Shown: piece by piece, positions 37,124-46,090 of the stretch
How the letters are laid out: each line of letters begins with the position of its first letter
Position numbering within the stretch: the stretch's first letter is position 1
Assembly: GCF_017792385.1 (NCBI RefSeq)
Contig: NZ_CP051230.1
Location: forward strand, 2,914,001-2,978,000
Origin: Hyphomonas sp.
GTDB lineage: Bacteria; Pseudomonadota; Alphaproteobacteria; Caulobacterales; Hyphomonadaceae
DNA: 64,000 bases
Direction of reading: 5' to 3'
Notes under the pieces: model-generated
The model's input: only the letters and a program-made list of their open reading frames with translations
What the model was told of the DNA's origin: nothing
Database searches by the model: none
Program-made: the position numbers and the translations under genes

Positions 37124-38347
37124 CTAGGCCTTTGAAACCTGGAACTGGCCGACATTGATGCGGCCATCGGTGAAGCCGGCTTCGCAATAGGAGAGGTAGA
37201 AATTCCACATGCGGCGGAAGGGCTCGTCGAAATCGAGTTTCGAGATCGTGTCCCAATTGGCGTTGAAATCGCGGGCCCATTCGCGGCAGGTGCGGGCATA
37301 GTCCTGGCCGAAATAGGTGACGCCGTCATGGCGCAGGCCGGCCGACTGGAACTGGCCTTTCAGGGCCTTTTCACTGGGCAGCATGCCGCCCGGAAAGATG
37401 TGGCGCTGAATGAAGTCGACGCGCTTGCGGTATCTGGGGAACAGATCGTCATCAATCGTGATGATCTGGAGCGCAGCCTTGCCGCCCTGTTTCAGGCTCT
37501 CGAAGATTTTCGCGAAATAGCTCGGCCAGTAGGATTCCCCGACCGCCTCGAACATCTCGATCGAAGCCACGCCATCATAGGTACCCTTGTGGTCGCGATA
37601 GTCTTCCAGCCGGATCTCGACGCGCTCGCTGAGGCCCTGTTTCTGCATGCGCTGCATGGCGAAGTCGCGCTGGGAGGGCGAGATGGTCAGACAGGTGACT
37701 TTCGAGCCGCGTTGCCTGGCGGCGTATTCGGCAAATCCGCCCCAGCCGCAGCCGATCTCGAGGATCTCCGAGGACGGCCCGGCATTGATCCGGTCACAAA
37801 TGTTCCGGTACTTGTTGTGCTGGCCCTGTTCGAGGCTCATGTTCGGATTGTCGAAGATGGCCGAGGAATAGGTCATGCTGGGGTCCAGCCAGAGGCTGTA
37901 GAAATCATTGCCCAGATCATAATGGGCCATGATGTTCTTTTTCGCGCCCTCGCGGGAATTGCGGTTGAACATGTGACGGACCATGTTGATCCAGCGCACC
38001 AGCGCTCCGCCGACCGCGAGCTTGCCGATATTGTCGAAATTGGCCGAGAAGAAGCGGAGCACTTCGGTCAGGTTCGGCGTGGACCACTGACCGTCCATAT
38101 AGGCCTCGGCAAAGCCGACATCGCCGCCGGCCAGGGCCCGTTTCACGAAGTCATAATCATGCACGATCAGGGTCGCGTGCGGACCATCTGAATCGTGCCG
38201 GTATTCGAGGACACGGTCATCCGGCAGAACAAAGGAAATGCTGCCCTCGCGCGTGTTCAGCAGGGCAAAGGCTGCCAGTCGGAAACTTGCCGGAACATCC
38301 TTCAGGTTCCGGATGGACTGGCTGCTGGCTTTGATGACCTCGGTCAT
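37124..38347 (-). CDS. cfa: Cyclopropane-fatty-acyl-phospholipid synthase family methyltransferase
   Basis: 407 residues. The N-terminal lipid-binding region (FVKRALAGGDVGFAEAYMDG) leads to a SAM methyltransferase core with LEIGCGWGGFAEYAA (motif I), VASIEMFEAVGESYWPSYF and a C-terminal FGQDYARTCREW. It methylates unsaturated acyl chains to cyclopropane rings, protecting membranes. It is the last gene of the four-gene phrB operon, joined to DUF1365 by an ATGA overlap. In Rhodobacter the same gene set belongs to the singlet-oxygen response. Confidence 0.95.
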   Translation of the reverse strand: MTEVIKASSQSIRNLKDVPASFRLAAFALLNTREGSISFVLPDDRVLEYRHDSDGPHATLIVHDYDFVKRALAGGDVGFAEAYMDGQWSTPNLTEVLRFFSANFDNIGKLAVGGALVRWINMVRHMFNRNSREGAKKNIMAHYDLGNDFYSLWLDPSMTYSSAIFDNPNMSLEQGQHNKYRNICDRINAGPSSEILEIGCGWGGFAEYAARQRGSKVTCLTISPSQRDFAMQRMQKQGLSERVEIRLEDYRDHKGTYDGVASIEMFEAVGESYWPSYFAKIFESLKQGGKAALQIITIDDDLFPRYRKRVDFIQRHIFPGGMLPSEKALKGQFQSAGLRHDGVTYFGQDYARTCREWARDFNANWDTISKLDFDEPFRRMWNFYLSYCEAGFTDGRINVGQFQVSKA

Positions 38348-39165
38348 GCGGCGTCCTTCCGCTTTTCAGAATTGCGTATCTTTTCAGGTAAAGCAATCGT
38401 TGTGCCGGAATCCGGTGGCGACGGCTTGCGCCGATAGCCGGCGCCGCGCAGCCAGATTTTCAGGGCCTGCCAGTGAATGCCGACGGTAACGCCAAGCGTC
38501 GAAAGCGGATTGGACAGGGCGAGCCGCAGAAGGTTGCCGGGCGTTGCGGGCAGGCGCCGCGCCGTGATGTTGGCCATGTGCAGGCAGGCTCCGTCCTTCA
38601 GGCTTTCCACGACCACTCCCAGTTTGTTCTCCGGCGAACGCAGGGTGAAACGATAGGTTCCGGTGACGTCGAAGAAGGGCGAGACATGAAAGGATTTCGG
38701 CGCGCTGTGCCTGCTGCGGCCGGCGCTCGTGGCCGCGACATAGCAATGGCGTTCGCCGAACGTGTTGTTGACCTCATAGATGATGCCGCGCAGATCCCCC
38801 TCCGGCCCGTAGCCATACCAGAGCGACAGTGGCGCGAATTTGTAGAACAGGTGGCGCGGGAAGGTGACAAGGCGAATGGCCCCGCCATCCAGGCTGACAC
38901 CGGCGCTGGCGAGTTGGGCTTCGGCCCAGGGGCGCAAGGGCGCGCCGGCCTGTTTCGGTCCGTGATCCTGCGTGCGGAAGGAGAACAGACCCGGGGCGTT
39001 GACGTTGAACAGGGACGAGCCGGCGGCTGCCTCGTCGAGGCGGTCAATGTCCAGATCGATCAGGACCAGCCTGTAGGCGAACCGGCGTTCAAAGGGCGTG
39101 TAGCGCACATGAACGGTCTGGCCTGTCCACAGCGTCAGGGCAGGCAGGGCGCGCGGATCGGTCAA
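38344..39165 (-). CDS. DUF1365 family protein
   Basis: About 273 residues of DUF1365. Typical sequence includes HVRYTPFERRFAYRLVLIDLDID, LVTFPRHLFYKFAPLSLWYGY, IYEVNNTFGERHCYV and FHVSPFFDVTGTYRF. The function is unknown, but it nearly always sits with CFA synthase and the FAD oxidoreductase. The best start is TTG at 39165, which overlaps the upstream stop codon (TTGA) with GAGGTG about 8 nt before it. Upstream in-frame codons would lie well inside the previous gene. Confidence 0.88.
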   Translation of the reverse strand: MTDPRALPALTLWTGQTVHVRYTPFERRFAYRLVLIDLDIDRLDEAAAGSSLFNVNAPGLFSFRTQDHGPKQAGAPLRPWAEAQLASAGVSLDGGAIRLVTFPRHLFYKFAPLSLWYGYGPEGDLRGIIYEVNNTFGERHCYVAATSAGRSRHSAPKSFHVSPFFDVTGTYRFTLRSPENKLGVVVESLKDGACLHMANITARRLPATPGNLLRLALSNPLSTLGVTVGIHWQALKIWLRGAGYRRKPSPPDSGTTIALPEKIRNSEKRKDAA

Positions 39166-40478
39166 ACGGACACCTCGGCAACAGCTTCCACCAGGCGAAG
39201 CTTGCGCATTGGCTGGACAATGTCCACGCCTTCCGGGGTCCATGGCACCGACCCGCCGAGGGAGAGCGCCGCCGAGAGGCCGGATTTCAGCCCGTCTTCA
39301 TGGAAGCCACGCCCCATCCATGCGCCTGCGATCCACAGGCCGTCCCGGCCCTGGATGCGTTTCAGTCCGCGCACGGCCGCTTCGGCGGCTGCGTCGAACT
39401 GGGGATGGTCGAACTCGTACTCATGGAAGATCAGATCGTCACGGGGCGGCGTATCCGGGTTCAGCGTGATGAACAGCGGGCGCTCGTCCGGCAGGCCCTG
39501 CAGGCGGTTCATCCAGTAGGTCAGGCAGATGTCGCCGCTGTCCTGCTTCAGCACGTTCCAGCTGGCCCAGGCGGCCTTGCGGGCCGGCATCAGGGCAGGG
39601 TCGCGGTGGAGATAGATGCGGTTCGGACGGTAGCGGACCGAGCGGAGCAGGAAGGCCTGGTCTTCGTAATTGTCTTCGGTCAGGCGCAAGGCCTGGTCGG
39701 AATGCGTGGCGAGGATGATCTCGTCAAAGACTTCCCGGCGGCCATCCGATGTGACCAGCGCGGTCTGGTGACCGAACGGGAAAAGGCGCTCGACGCCCGT
39801 ATTGAGGCGGATACGGTCGCCGAGCGCGTCCGCAACGCGGCGGACATAGTGTTCGCTGCCGCCGGAGACGGTGCGCCATTTCGGGCGTTCCTTGTGCATC
39901 AGGCGGTGATTGTCGAAGAACTGGAAGAAGCTGATGGCGGGATAGTCCAGCATCCTGTCTTCGCAGGTCGACCAGATGGCAGCGCCCATGGGCAGGATGT
40001 AGTTGCTGCGGAAATCCGCGTCGAAGCCGTGCCGGTCGAGCCAGGCGCCAAGCGTCGTGTCATTGATGCGGCCGGCGGCGAGTTCCTCCCGGGCAATGTC
40101 GTTGAAGCGCAGGATGGTGCGCCAGAACCGGTGGAAGCGCGGGCTGAACAGGTTCTTGCGCTGGGCAAAGATGCCGTTCAGGGTGGAGGCCCATTCCCAG
40201 CCATCCGGATCCGAAACGGAAAAGCTCATGTCCGAGGCCTGGGTCTCGACACCGAGGGCCTCGAAGAAGCCGATCAGGTTCGGATAGTTCAGTGCATTGT
40301 AGACGATGAAGCCGAGATCGACCCGCGTCTGGTGACCGTCATAATCGAACGCATGCGTGCATGCGTGCCCCCCGGCCCGGCCTGCTTGTTCAAAAACTGT
40401 TACGTGTGCGGAATTGCGCAGCGCCCAAGCGGCGCCGAGCCCCGAGATGCCGGATCCGATGACAGCGATCTTCTTCAT
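39162..40478 (-). CDS. FAD-dependent amine-oxidase-like oxidoreductase (COG2907)
   Basis: 438 residues. An N-terminal dinucleotide-binding motif, IAVIGSGISGLGAAWAL, is followed by HACTHAFDYDGHQTRVDLGFIVYN and a C-terminal FAD-contact region near GLWIAGAWMGRGFHEDGLKSG. COG2907 proteins accompany DUF1365 and CFA synthase and are implicated in lipid modification, though the reaction is not settled. Its ATG overlaps the phrB stop (ATGA). Confidence 0.92.
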   Translation of the reverse strand: MKKIAVIGSGISGLGAAWALRNSAHVTVFEQAGRAGGHACTHAFDYDGHQTRVDLGFIVYNALNYPNLIGFFEALGVETQASDMSFSVSDPDGWEWASTLNGIFAQRKNLFSPRFHRFWRTILRFNDIAREELAAGRINDTTLGAWLDRHGFDADFRSNYILPMGAAIWSTCEDRMLDYPAISFFQFFDNHRLMHKERPKWRTVSGGSEHYVRRVADALGDRIRLNTGVERLFPFGHQTALVTSDGRREVFDEIILATHSDQALRLTEDNYEDQAFLLRSVRYRPNRIYLHRDPALMPARKAAWASWNVLKQDSGDICLTYWMNRLQGLPDERPLFITLNPDTPPRDDLIFHEYEFDHPQFDAAAEAAVRGLKRIQGRDGLWIAGAWMGRGFHEDGLKSGLSAALSLGGSVPWTPEGVDIVQPMRKLRLVEAVAEVSV

Positions 40479-41929
40479 GCGGCGTCTCTTTTCTCTTTCA
40501 ATGTGTCATAGGCGTCGAGCGCGCGCTGGCGGCCGACGGAATGATCCACGATGGGGTTCGGATAGGTCTTGCCGAGCGTGATGCCGGCTTTCTTCAGCGT
40601 GGCTGCATCAGCTTCCCATGGGGCGTGCAGATATTTGTCCGGCAGGTCTTTCAGTTCCGGACAGAAGCGGCGGACATAATCGCCGGTCTCGTCGAACTTG
40701 GTGCCCTGGCTGATCGGATTGAAGACGCGGAAATAGGGGGCCGCATCGGCGCCGGAGCCGGCCGTCCATTGCCAGCTGGCCGCATTGTTGGCCGGGTCGG
40801 CATCGACCAGCGTGTCCCAGAACCAGGTCTCGCCCTCCTGCCAGGGCAGGAGGAGGTGCTTGGTCAGGAAGGAGGCAACGATCATCCGTACCCGGTTGTG
40901 CATCCAGCCGGTCTGCCAGAGCTGGCGCATGCCCGCATCGACCATCGGGTAGCCGGTCTGGCCGGTCTGCCAGGCCTTGAGCGCTGCCTTGTCGGTGCGC
41001 CAGGGCATGTGCCGGAAGGAGTCGTTGTAGTTCTCGGTCGCAAGGTCCGGATTGTAGAACAGAAGCGTGTGGGAGAATTCCCGCCAGCCGATCTCGGACA
41101 GGAAATGCAAGCCGTCCTTTTCGTGGATGCTGCCCGCTTCCATGCCGGCATGGACGGCGCGCCAGATCTGCAGCGGGCCGATCTCGCCGAAGCGCAGATG
41201 CGGCGACAGGCCGGATGTGGACCAGTCCATGTCGGGCCGGTTGCGGTTGTCCTTGTAGCCATTGATCGGACCGTCGAGGAACTCTTCCAGCCGGGCGAGG
41301 GCGCCGTCTTCGCCGGGCGTCCAGTCTCCAAAGCCGGCCGACCAGTCGGGCCTGGTCGGGTGCAGGCCCCAATCGTCTAGGGACTCGCTGTCGACCTTCG
41401 GGCCGCTCAGCGTCTTGTGTCGGCCATAGGTGTCGCGCGCATCGACGCATTGGCGGGCCTGTTTCCAGTAGGGTGTGAAGACCTTGTAATAGCCGCCCGC
41501 ATTGGTTTCGACAGCCCAGGGCTCGTTGAGCAGGCGGGCATTGTAGCTGGACACGTCGATGCCGCGGCCGGTGAGGTCTTCCTTGATGCGGGCGTCGAGA
41601 TCGCGTTCGGGCTTGTCATAGCGCCGGTTCCAGAACACGGCTTCGGCGCCGGTTTCGCGGATAATGTCATCCAGCACATCGGCCGATTTTCCGGACCGAA
41701 AGGTGAGGCGTGCGCCAGCGGCGTCGATGGTCTTTGCAAGCGCCCGTAGCGACTTGTCGAGCCACCATTTCGAGGCGCCGCCATGGGGGCGCAGGCCGTC
41801 TGTGGCCTCGTCATGGATGAAGAGCAGGACCAGCGGCCGGTGGGAGGCCACGGCAGCATGCAGTGCCGGATTGTCGGTCAGACGGAGGTCTTCCCGGAAC
41901 CAGACAATTGCAGGGGCGGATTTTGACAC
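40475..41929 (-). CDS. phrB: Deoxyribodipyrimidine photo-lyase (class I CPD photolyase)
   Basis: 484 residues. The antenna domain starts IVWFREDLRLTDNPAL. The FAD domain has GLSPHLRFGEIGP, the EIGWREFSHTLL region, the WQTGQTGYPMVDAGMRQL block and MHNRVRMIVASFLTKHLL, with NNAASWQWTAGSGADAAPYFR near the end. It repairs UV-induced pyrimidine dimers using blue light. Start codon GTG with GGAGG upstream. First gene of the operon phrB-COG2907-DUF1365-cfa, all joined by 4-bp overlaps; an ECF11-like promoter precedes it. Confidence 0.96.
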   Translation of the reverse strand: MSKSAPAIVWFREDLRLTDNPALHAAVASHRPLVLLFIHDEATDGLRPHGGASKWWLDKSLRALAKTIDAAGARLTFRSGKSADVLDDIIRETGAEAVFWNRRYDKPERDLDARIKEDLTGRGIDVSSYNARLLNEPWAVETNAGGYYKVFTPYWKQARQCVDARDTYGRHKTLSGPKVDSESLDDWGLHPTRPDWSAGFGDWTPGEDGALARLEEFLDGPINGYKDNRNRPDMDWSTSGLSPHLRFGEIGPLQIWRAVHAGMEAGSIHEKDGLHFLSEIGWREFSHTLLFYNPDLATENYNDSFRHMPWRTDKAALKAWQTGQTGYPMVDAGMRQLWQTGWMHNRVRMIVASFLTKHLLLPWQEGETWFWDTLVDADPANNAASWQWTAGSGADAAPYFRVFNPISQGTKFDETGDYVRRFCPELKDLPDKYLHAPWEADAATLKKAGITLGKTYPNPIVDHSVGRQRALDAYDTLKEKRDAA

Positions 41930-41981
41930 AAGACCTCCAGGCAGGACCAGACGGGCGATATTCGGCGATTTCCGGACTGTG

Positions 41982-42007
41982 TACGCGCGGCCGTCCGGAC
42001 TGGATCA
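41982..42007 (-). promoter_or_regulatory. Putative ECF11 (RpoE/ChrR-type) promoter of the phrB operon
   Basis: On the minus strand TGATCC (42007-42002) is followed by 16 nt and CGTA (41985-41982), about 53 bp ahead of the phrB start. From memory, TGATCC...CGTA is the consensus for ECF11 sigma factors such as Rhodobacter RpoE, which respond to singlet oxygen and drive photolyase and CFA synthase genes. The sigma/anti-sigma pair is not in this window. Confidence 0.6.
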
Positions 42008-42104
42008 CCGGCGAATGGTCTCCCGGCCTTCCGCCCCCCGGTCTTGAGGGATATACCACAGCGATGTTCAACGGAATCAAAACCCCCAAGGCGCTGTAAC
42101 CGAT

Positions 42105-43571
42105 ATGTCAGGCACTCATCTCCCGGATCTGGTCCGGGCTGCAAAGGGCAAACGCGTGGTCTGTGTCGGCGATGTCATGCTCGACCGGTTCATCTATGGC
42201 GGCGTGACGCGGATTTCGCCCGAGGCGCCGGTGCCGATCATGCGGCGGACCCGCGAGGCCGCCATGCCGGGCGGAGCGGGCAATGTGGCGCGCAATCTGG
42301 CGTCGCTGGGCCTTTCGGTGTCACTGATCGGTGTGGTGGGCGATGATGGCGAAGGCCGCGAACTGGCCGCGCTTCTGGGCAGTATCGACGGAGTGGATGC
42401 CGATCTGATCGCGATGCGCGACCGGTCCACCACGCTGAAGACGCGCTTTGTTGCCGGTGGCCAGCAGCTGCTGCGCGTCGATGCCGAGGATACAAGCCCG
42501 ATCGAGGCCGGACCGGAAGCGGAACTGATCGCGTCGATTGCCGACGAGGCGGAGTCCGCCGGCGTGATCATCCTGTCGGATTATGCCAAGGGCGCGGTGA
42601 CCGATGGCGTTATTGCAGCGGCGCTGGAGGCGGGCGCGCGGCACGGCATTCCGGTGATCGCCGATCCGAAAGGGCGCGATTTTGCGCGCTATGGCGGCGT
42701 GGACCTGATCAAGCCGAATGCGAGCGAACTGGCGGTTGCCATGGGCCTGCCGGTGGAGACCGACCAGGATGTCGAGGCGGCCCTTGTGGCGGCGCAGAGC
42801 GTGCTGCCGGCAAAGGCGATTGTCGTGACCCGGGCCGCCAAGGGCATGTCCTTTGCTGCCGATGGCGCACCGGCCGTGCATCTGAGCGGTCAGGCGCGGG
42901 AAGTGTATGATGTGTCCGGCGCCGGCGATACGAGCATTGCGGCCCTGGCCCTGGGCCTGGCCGGAGGCGGCACGCTGGCCGATGCGGTCAGCCTGGCGAT
43001 CACCGCATCCGGCATCGCGGTGGGCAAGGCCGGGACCGCCACCGTTTCCGCCGAGGAAGTGCTGAGCGCCCTGCAGATGGGCCTGCGCAATGGCGGGGTC
43101 AGCTATCTGTCCCTCGATACGGCGATGGCCCAAGTGGCCACTTGGCGCGAGGCCGGCCTGACGGTCGGGTTCACCAATGGCTGTTTCGATATCCTGCATC
43201 CGGGTCATCTGCGTGTGCTGGAAGAGGCCAAGGCGCGGTGCGGACGGCTGGTTGTCGGCCTGAATTCCGATGCGTCGGTGCGGCGTCTGAAAGGGCCAAC
43301 CCGGCCAGTGAATGACGCGGATTCCCGCGCGCGGGTCCTGTCCGGCCTGATGGCGGTCGATGCGGTGGTCGTGTTCGACGCGGACACGCCGCAGGACCTG
43401 ATCGAGGCGTTGCAGCCGGACCTGCTGGTCAAGGGCGGCGACTACACGATCGACACGATTGTCGGCGCAGACACGGTGCAGGCACGTGGCGGCACGGTGC
43501 ATATCGTCCCGCTGGTGGACGGCCAATCGACCACAGCCGCGATCGCGCGGGCCAAGGCCAAGGCGGAATGA
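42105..43571 (+). CDS. hldE: Bifunctional heptose-7-phosphate kinase/heptose-1-phosphate adenylyltransferase
   Basis: 488 residues. The N-terminal PfkB/ribokinase domain (about 1-320) has GGVTRISPEAPVP, MPGGAGNVARNLASLG and the anion-hole VYDVSGAGDTSIAALAL. The C-terminal nucleotidyltransferase (about 345-488) has GFTNGCFDILHPGHLRVL and VGLNSDASVRRLKGPTRPVN. It makes ADP-heptose for LPS inner core. A 59-residue ORF overlaps its stop codon. Confidence 0.97.
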   Translation: MSGTHLPDLVRAAKGKRVVCVGDVMLDRFIYGGVTRISPEAPVPIMRRTREAAMPGGAGNVARNLASLGLSVSLIGVVGDDGEGRELAALLGSIDGVDADLIAMRDRSTTLKTRFVAGGQQLLRVDAEDTSPIEAGPEAELIASIADEAESAGVIILSDYAKGAVTDGVIAAALEAGARHGIPVIADPKGRDFARYGGVDLIKPNASELAVAMGLPVETDQDVEAALVAAQSVLPAKAIVVTRAAKGMSFAADGAPAVHLSGQAREVYDVSGAGDTSIAALALGLAGGGTLADAVSLAITASGIAVGKAGTATVSAEEVLSALQMGLRNGGVSYLSLDTAMAQVATWREAGLTVGFTNGCFDILHPGHLRVLEEAKARCGRLVVGLNSDASVRRLKGPTRPVNDADSRARVLSGLMAVDAVVVFDADTPQDLIEALQPDLLVKGGDYTIDTIVGADTVQARGGTVHIVPLVDGQSTTAAIARAKAKAE

Positions 43572-43747
43572 GCGCGGCGGCACAGGTCGCGGCGCAATTG
43601 CTGCGCCAGTATGGCGAGGATGCCGAAGTCATCGCCACGCTGCGGGCAGCGGAAATTGCCGCCATGGGCGATGCCGAGGCGCTGGCGCATTGGGATAACG
43701 TGATTGCCTGCCTGTCAGGAGAGGCGCCGGACGGCCTGCCCAGCTGA
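43568..43747 (+). CDS. Small protein translationally coupled to hldE
   Basis: A 59-residue ORF. The ATG overlaps the hldE TGA (ATGA). The sequence begins MSAAAQVAAQLLRQYGEDAE and contains AEIAAMGDAEALAHWDNV, an amphipathic helical, mildly acidic protein without signal or membrane segment. The Asp/Ala/Trp pattern (DxxxLxHWxxV) resembles small proteins that often follow other genes in Caulobacterales, but I cannot name a family. It ends 5 bp before the convergent hspQ stop. Confidence 0.65.
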   Translation: MSAAAQVAAQLLRQYGEDAEVIATLRAAEIAAMGDAEALAHWDNVIACLSGEAPDGLPS

Positions 43748-43752
43748 CGCGG

Positions 43753-44205
43753 TCAGTTGGCGACGCCCTTTTTCAACTCATACCGGCCCCGGCCGGTCTC
43801 GTCGAACCAGTCCTGGATGTCGGGATGGCTGAGCGGCGTTTCGGAATCGTCGATGACGAGGTTCTGTTCCGAGACATAGGCGACGTAATGCGTCCGGTCG
43901 TTTTCCGCGAACAGGTGATAGAAGGGCTGATCCTTGCGCGGGCGCACCTCTTCCGGAATGGAATCATACCATTCATCAGTGTTTGCGAAGACCGGATCCA
44001 CATCGAAAATGATGCCCCGGAACGGGAAGTGACGATGGCGCACGACCTGGCCGATCTGAAACTTCGCAACCAGAGGTGTGATGTCATTGTAGCGCGCGGA
44101 CCGGTCCAGTGGCCTGTCCAGCAATAGCGGCGCCTCGGACGCCTTGCGGCGACCGAGCCCGACACTGCCAAGCAGCCTTCCCAAGAGTGATGCGCGTCTG
44201 GCCAT
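43753..44205 (-). CDS. hspQ: Heat shock protein HspQ (YccV-like, hemimethylated-DNA-binding domain)
   Basis: 150 residues. A basic N-terminal extension of about 50 residues precedes the HspQ/YccV domain: AKFQIGQVVRHRHFPFRGIIFDVDP, FYHLFAEND, THYVAYVSEQNLV and HPDIQDWF. HspQ modulates proteolysis in enterobacteria and the fold was named for binding hemimethylated DNA. The frame stays open far upstream, but the ATG at 44205 with AGGAG before it fits. It is divergent from the Ppx/GppA gene. Confidence 0.93.
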   Translation of the reverse strand: MARRASLLGRLLGSVGLGRRKASEAPLLLDRPLDRSARYNDITPLVAKFQIGQVVRHRHFPFRGIIFDVDPVFANTDEWYDSIPEEVRPRKDQPFYHLFAENDRTHYVAYVSEQNLVIDDSETPLSHPDIQDWFDETGRGRYELKKGVAN

Positions 44206-44256
44206 TTCGCACTCCTGTGGTACACCATGCATCAACTGAGAAATTTGGGCCACACT

Positions 44257-45390
44257 ATGGCTGATAAAAAAACGGCGGCCCGGCGCGGAAAACGCGGCCG
44301 GCCGCGCCCGGCCAAGCCTGCGGACCTGTATGCGGCCGTGGATTTGGGCACAAATAATTGCCGCCTTCTGGTGGCCACGCCGCACGGGAAGACGTTCCGT
44401 GTGGTTGATTCGCATTCCCAGATTGCCCGGCTGGGCGAGGGGCTGCACGAGACCGGACGGCTGTCCGATGCCTCCATCGAACGGGCCCTGGACGCGCTGA
44501 AGGCGATTCGCCGGAAGCTGAAATCGCATGGGGTCGGCAAGGTGCGGTGCATTGCGACGGAAGCCTGCCGAAAGGCAGAGAATGGCGCCGAGTTCATCCA
44601 GCGCGTGCATGAAGAGACCGGACTGACCTTCAAGATCATTGGCGCCAAGGAAGAGGCGCGGTTGGCCAGCATCGGCTGTCATGATCTGATCGGCGATGAT
44701 GCGCCGTCTGTGCTGGTCGTGGATATTGGTGGCGGGTCTACCGAATTGTCCTGGCTGAATGCCGAACTGGCGCGCGCCAATGGCCTGCATGGACTGATCC
44801 AGCGCGCGCCGATCCAGAACTGGACCAGCCTGCCGCTGGGCGTGGTGACGCTGACCGAGGCCTATGCGCACCTGCCGGACGCCGATGCCTATCAGGCAAT
44901 GCTCGATCATTGCGGTGACGTGATCGAGACCTGGCAGGGCACGGCCGCAATCCGGTCCGCCATGAAACTGAGAGGGGCGCACCTGATCGGCACGTCCGGC
45001 ACGGTGACCTGCCTGGCGGGAGTGCACCTGAAACTGGACCGCTATCGGCGCGACCGGGTGGACGGAACCTGGATGAACCGGACGGCTGGCGAGAAGGTGC
45101 TGGACATGTTGCGGGCTGCGGGGCCGGAAGGCCGGGCTGCCCTGCCGACCATTGGCGAGGAACGCGCCGGCCTGATGCTGGCCGGCTGCGCGATCCTGGA
45201 TGCGCTGTGGCGGGCCTATCCGGCCGGACGGTTGCGTGTGGGCGACCGGGGGCTGCGTGAAGGCCTCCTGTTGAGCATGATGTATGGCAAGAAACCGTCC
45301 CGCCGGAACCGCCGGGGCGGGGGCGGCAAGCGCCGCAATCGCGACGGCAGGGACACACCATCGGCATCGGAGGCCGGGCATGACGGATGA
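44257..45390 (+). CDS. Ppx/GppA family phosphatase (exopolyphosphatase-like)
   Basis: About 377 residues of the sugar kinase/Hsp70/actin fold. A basic N-terminus precedes YAAVDLGTNNCRLLVA (phosphate 1 loop). Other motifs are IATEACRKAENG, IGAKEEARLA, LVVDIGGGSTEL (phosphate 2) and GTSGTVTCLAG. The tail is very basic (PSRRNRRGGGGKRRNRDGR). It hydrolyses polyphosphate ends or pppGpp. ATG at 44257 is preferred over 44227. It overlaps rlmE by 11 bp, a common alphaproteobacterial pair. Confidence 0.93.
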   Translation: MADKKTAARRGKRGRPRPAKPADLYAAVDLGTNNCRLLVATPHGKTFRVVDSHSQIARLGEGLHETGRLSDASIERALDALKAIRRKLKSHGVGKVRCIATEACRKAENGAEFIQRVHEETGLTFKIIGAKEEARLASIGCHDLIGDDAPSVLVVDIGGGSTELSWLNAELARANGLHGLIQRAPIQNWTSLPLGVVTLTEAYAHLPDADAYQAMLDHCGDVIETWQGTAAIRSAMKLRGAHLIGTSGTVTCLAGVHLKLDRYRRDRVDGTWMNRTAGEKVLDMLRAAGPEGRAALPTIGEERAGLMLAGCAILDALWRAYPAGRLRVGDRGLREGLLLSMMYGKKPSRRNRRGGGGKRRNRDGRDTPSASEAGHDG

Positions 45391-46090
45391 CAACAAGCGC
45401 CGCTGGAAAGGCCCCGGCAAGGACAACAAGAACACGTCCGGCCGTCAAATGGGCGAACGCAAGGTGATCGCCCATCGGGCCAAGAATGAAAGCTCGAAAC
45501 GCTGGATCGAGCGCCAGTTGCAGGACCCCTATGTGCGCAAGGCACGCGATGAGGGCTACCGTGCGCGAGCGGCCTACAAGCTGCTGGAAATAGACGAGAA
45601 GATGGACCTGCTGCGCAAGGGGCAGCGCGTGGTGGATCTGGGCTGCGCGCCGGGCGGCTGGATGCAGGTGGCCCTGAAGAAAGGCGCGCTGGAAGTGGCC
45701 GGGATCGACCTGCTGCCGGTGGAGCCGATGGAAGGGGCGCACATCGTTCAGGGAGACGTGACCCATCCGGAAGATGTCGAGGCCTTGCTGGAGGGGCTGA
45801 GCGGTCCGGTGGACCTCGTCCTGTCCGACATGGCGGCCAATACGACCGGCCACAAGCAGACAGACCATCTTCGGACCGTGGCCCTGGTGGAAATGGCCGT
45901 GGCCTTCGCGATCGAGCACCTGGCGCCCGGGGGCAGTTTCTGTTCGAAAGTGTTCCAGGGCGGCGCGACCAGGGAGGTGCTGGAAACGCTGAAGGCTCAT
46001 TTCAAGACGGTGAAACACATCAAGCCGCCATCGAGCCGTGCGGGCAGCCCGGAAATCTTTGTTGTGGCGAAGGGATTCAGGGGCCGCTAG
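45380..46090 (+). CDS. rlmE: 23S rRNA 2'-O-ribose methyltransferase RlmE (FtsJ)
   Basis: 236 residues. A basic N-terminal extension (MTDDNKRRWKGPGKDNKN) precedes the FtsJ domain: YRARAAYKLLEIDEK (catalytic Lys), VVDLGCAPGGWMQVA (SAM motif I), DLVLSDMAANTTGHKQTDH (catalytic Asp) and FCSKVFQGG (catalytic Lys). It methylates U2552 of 23S rRNA. The start lies inside the Ppx gene, so the two are coupled. Its stop overlaps the convergent dodecin gene by 4 bp. Confidence 0.96.
   Translation: MTDDNKRRWKGPGKDNKNTSGRQMGERKVIAHRAKNESSKRWIERQLQDPYVRKARDEGYRARAAYKLLEIDEKMDLLRKGQRVVDLGCAPGGWMQVALKKGALEVAGIDLLPVEPMEGAHIVQGDVTHPEDVEALLEGLSGPVDLVLSDMAANTTGHKQTDHLRTVALVEMAVAFAIEHLAPGGSFCSKVFQGGATREVLETLKAHFKTVKHIKPPSSRAGSPEIFVVAKGFRGR

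Noticed and set aside
42064..42099. An 11-codon ORF between the phrB promoter and hldE
   Set aside because: Too short to support as a gene; no attenuator hairpin or regulatory codons are seen next to it.
43753..45435. A 560-codon frame including hspQ
   Set aside because: Only the last 150 codons match HspQ. The upstream part is antisense to the Ppx gene, and a good ribosome-binding site marks the true start at 44205.
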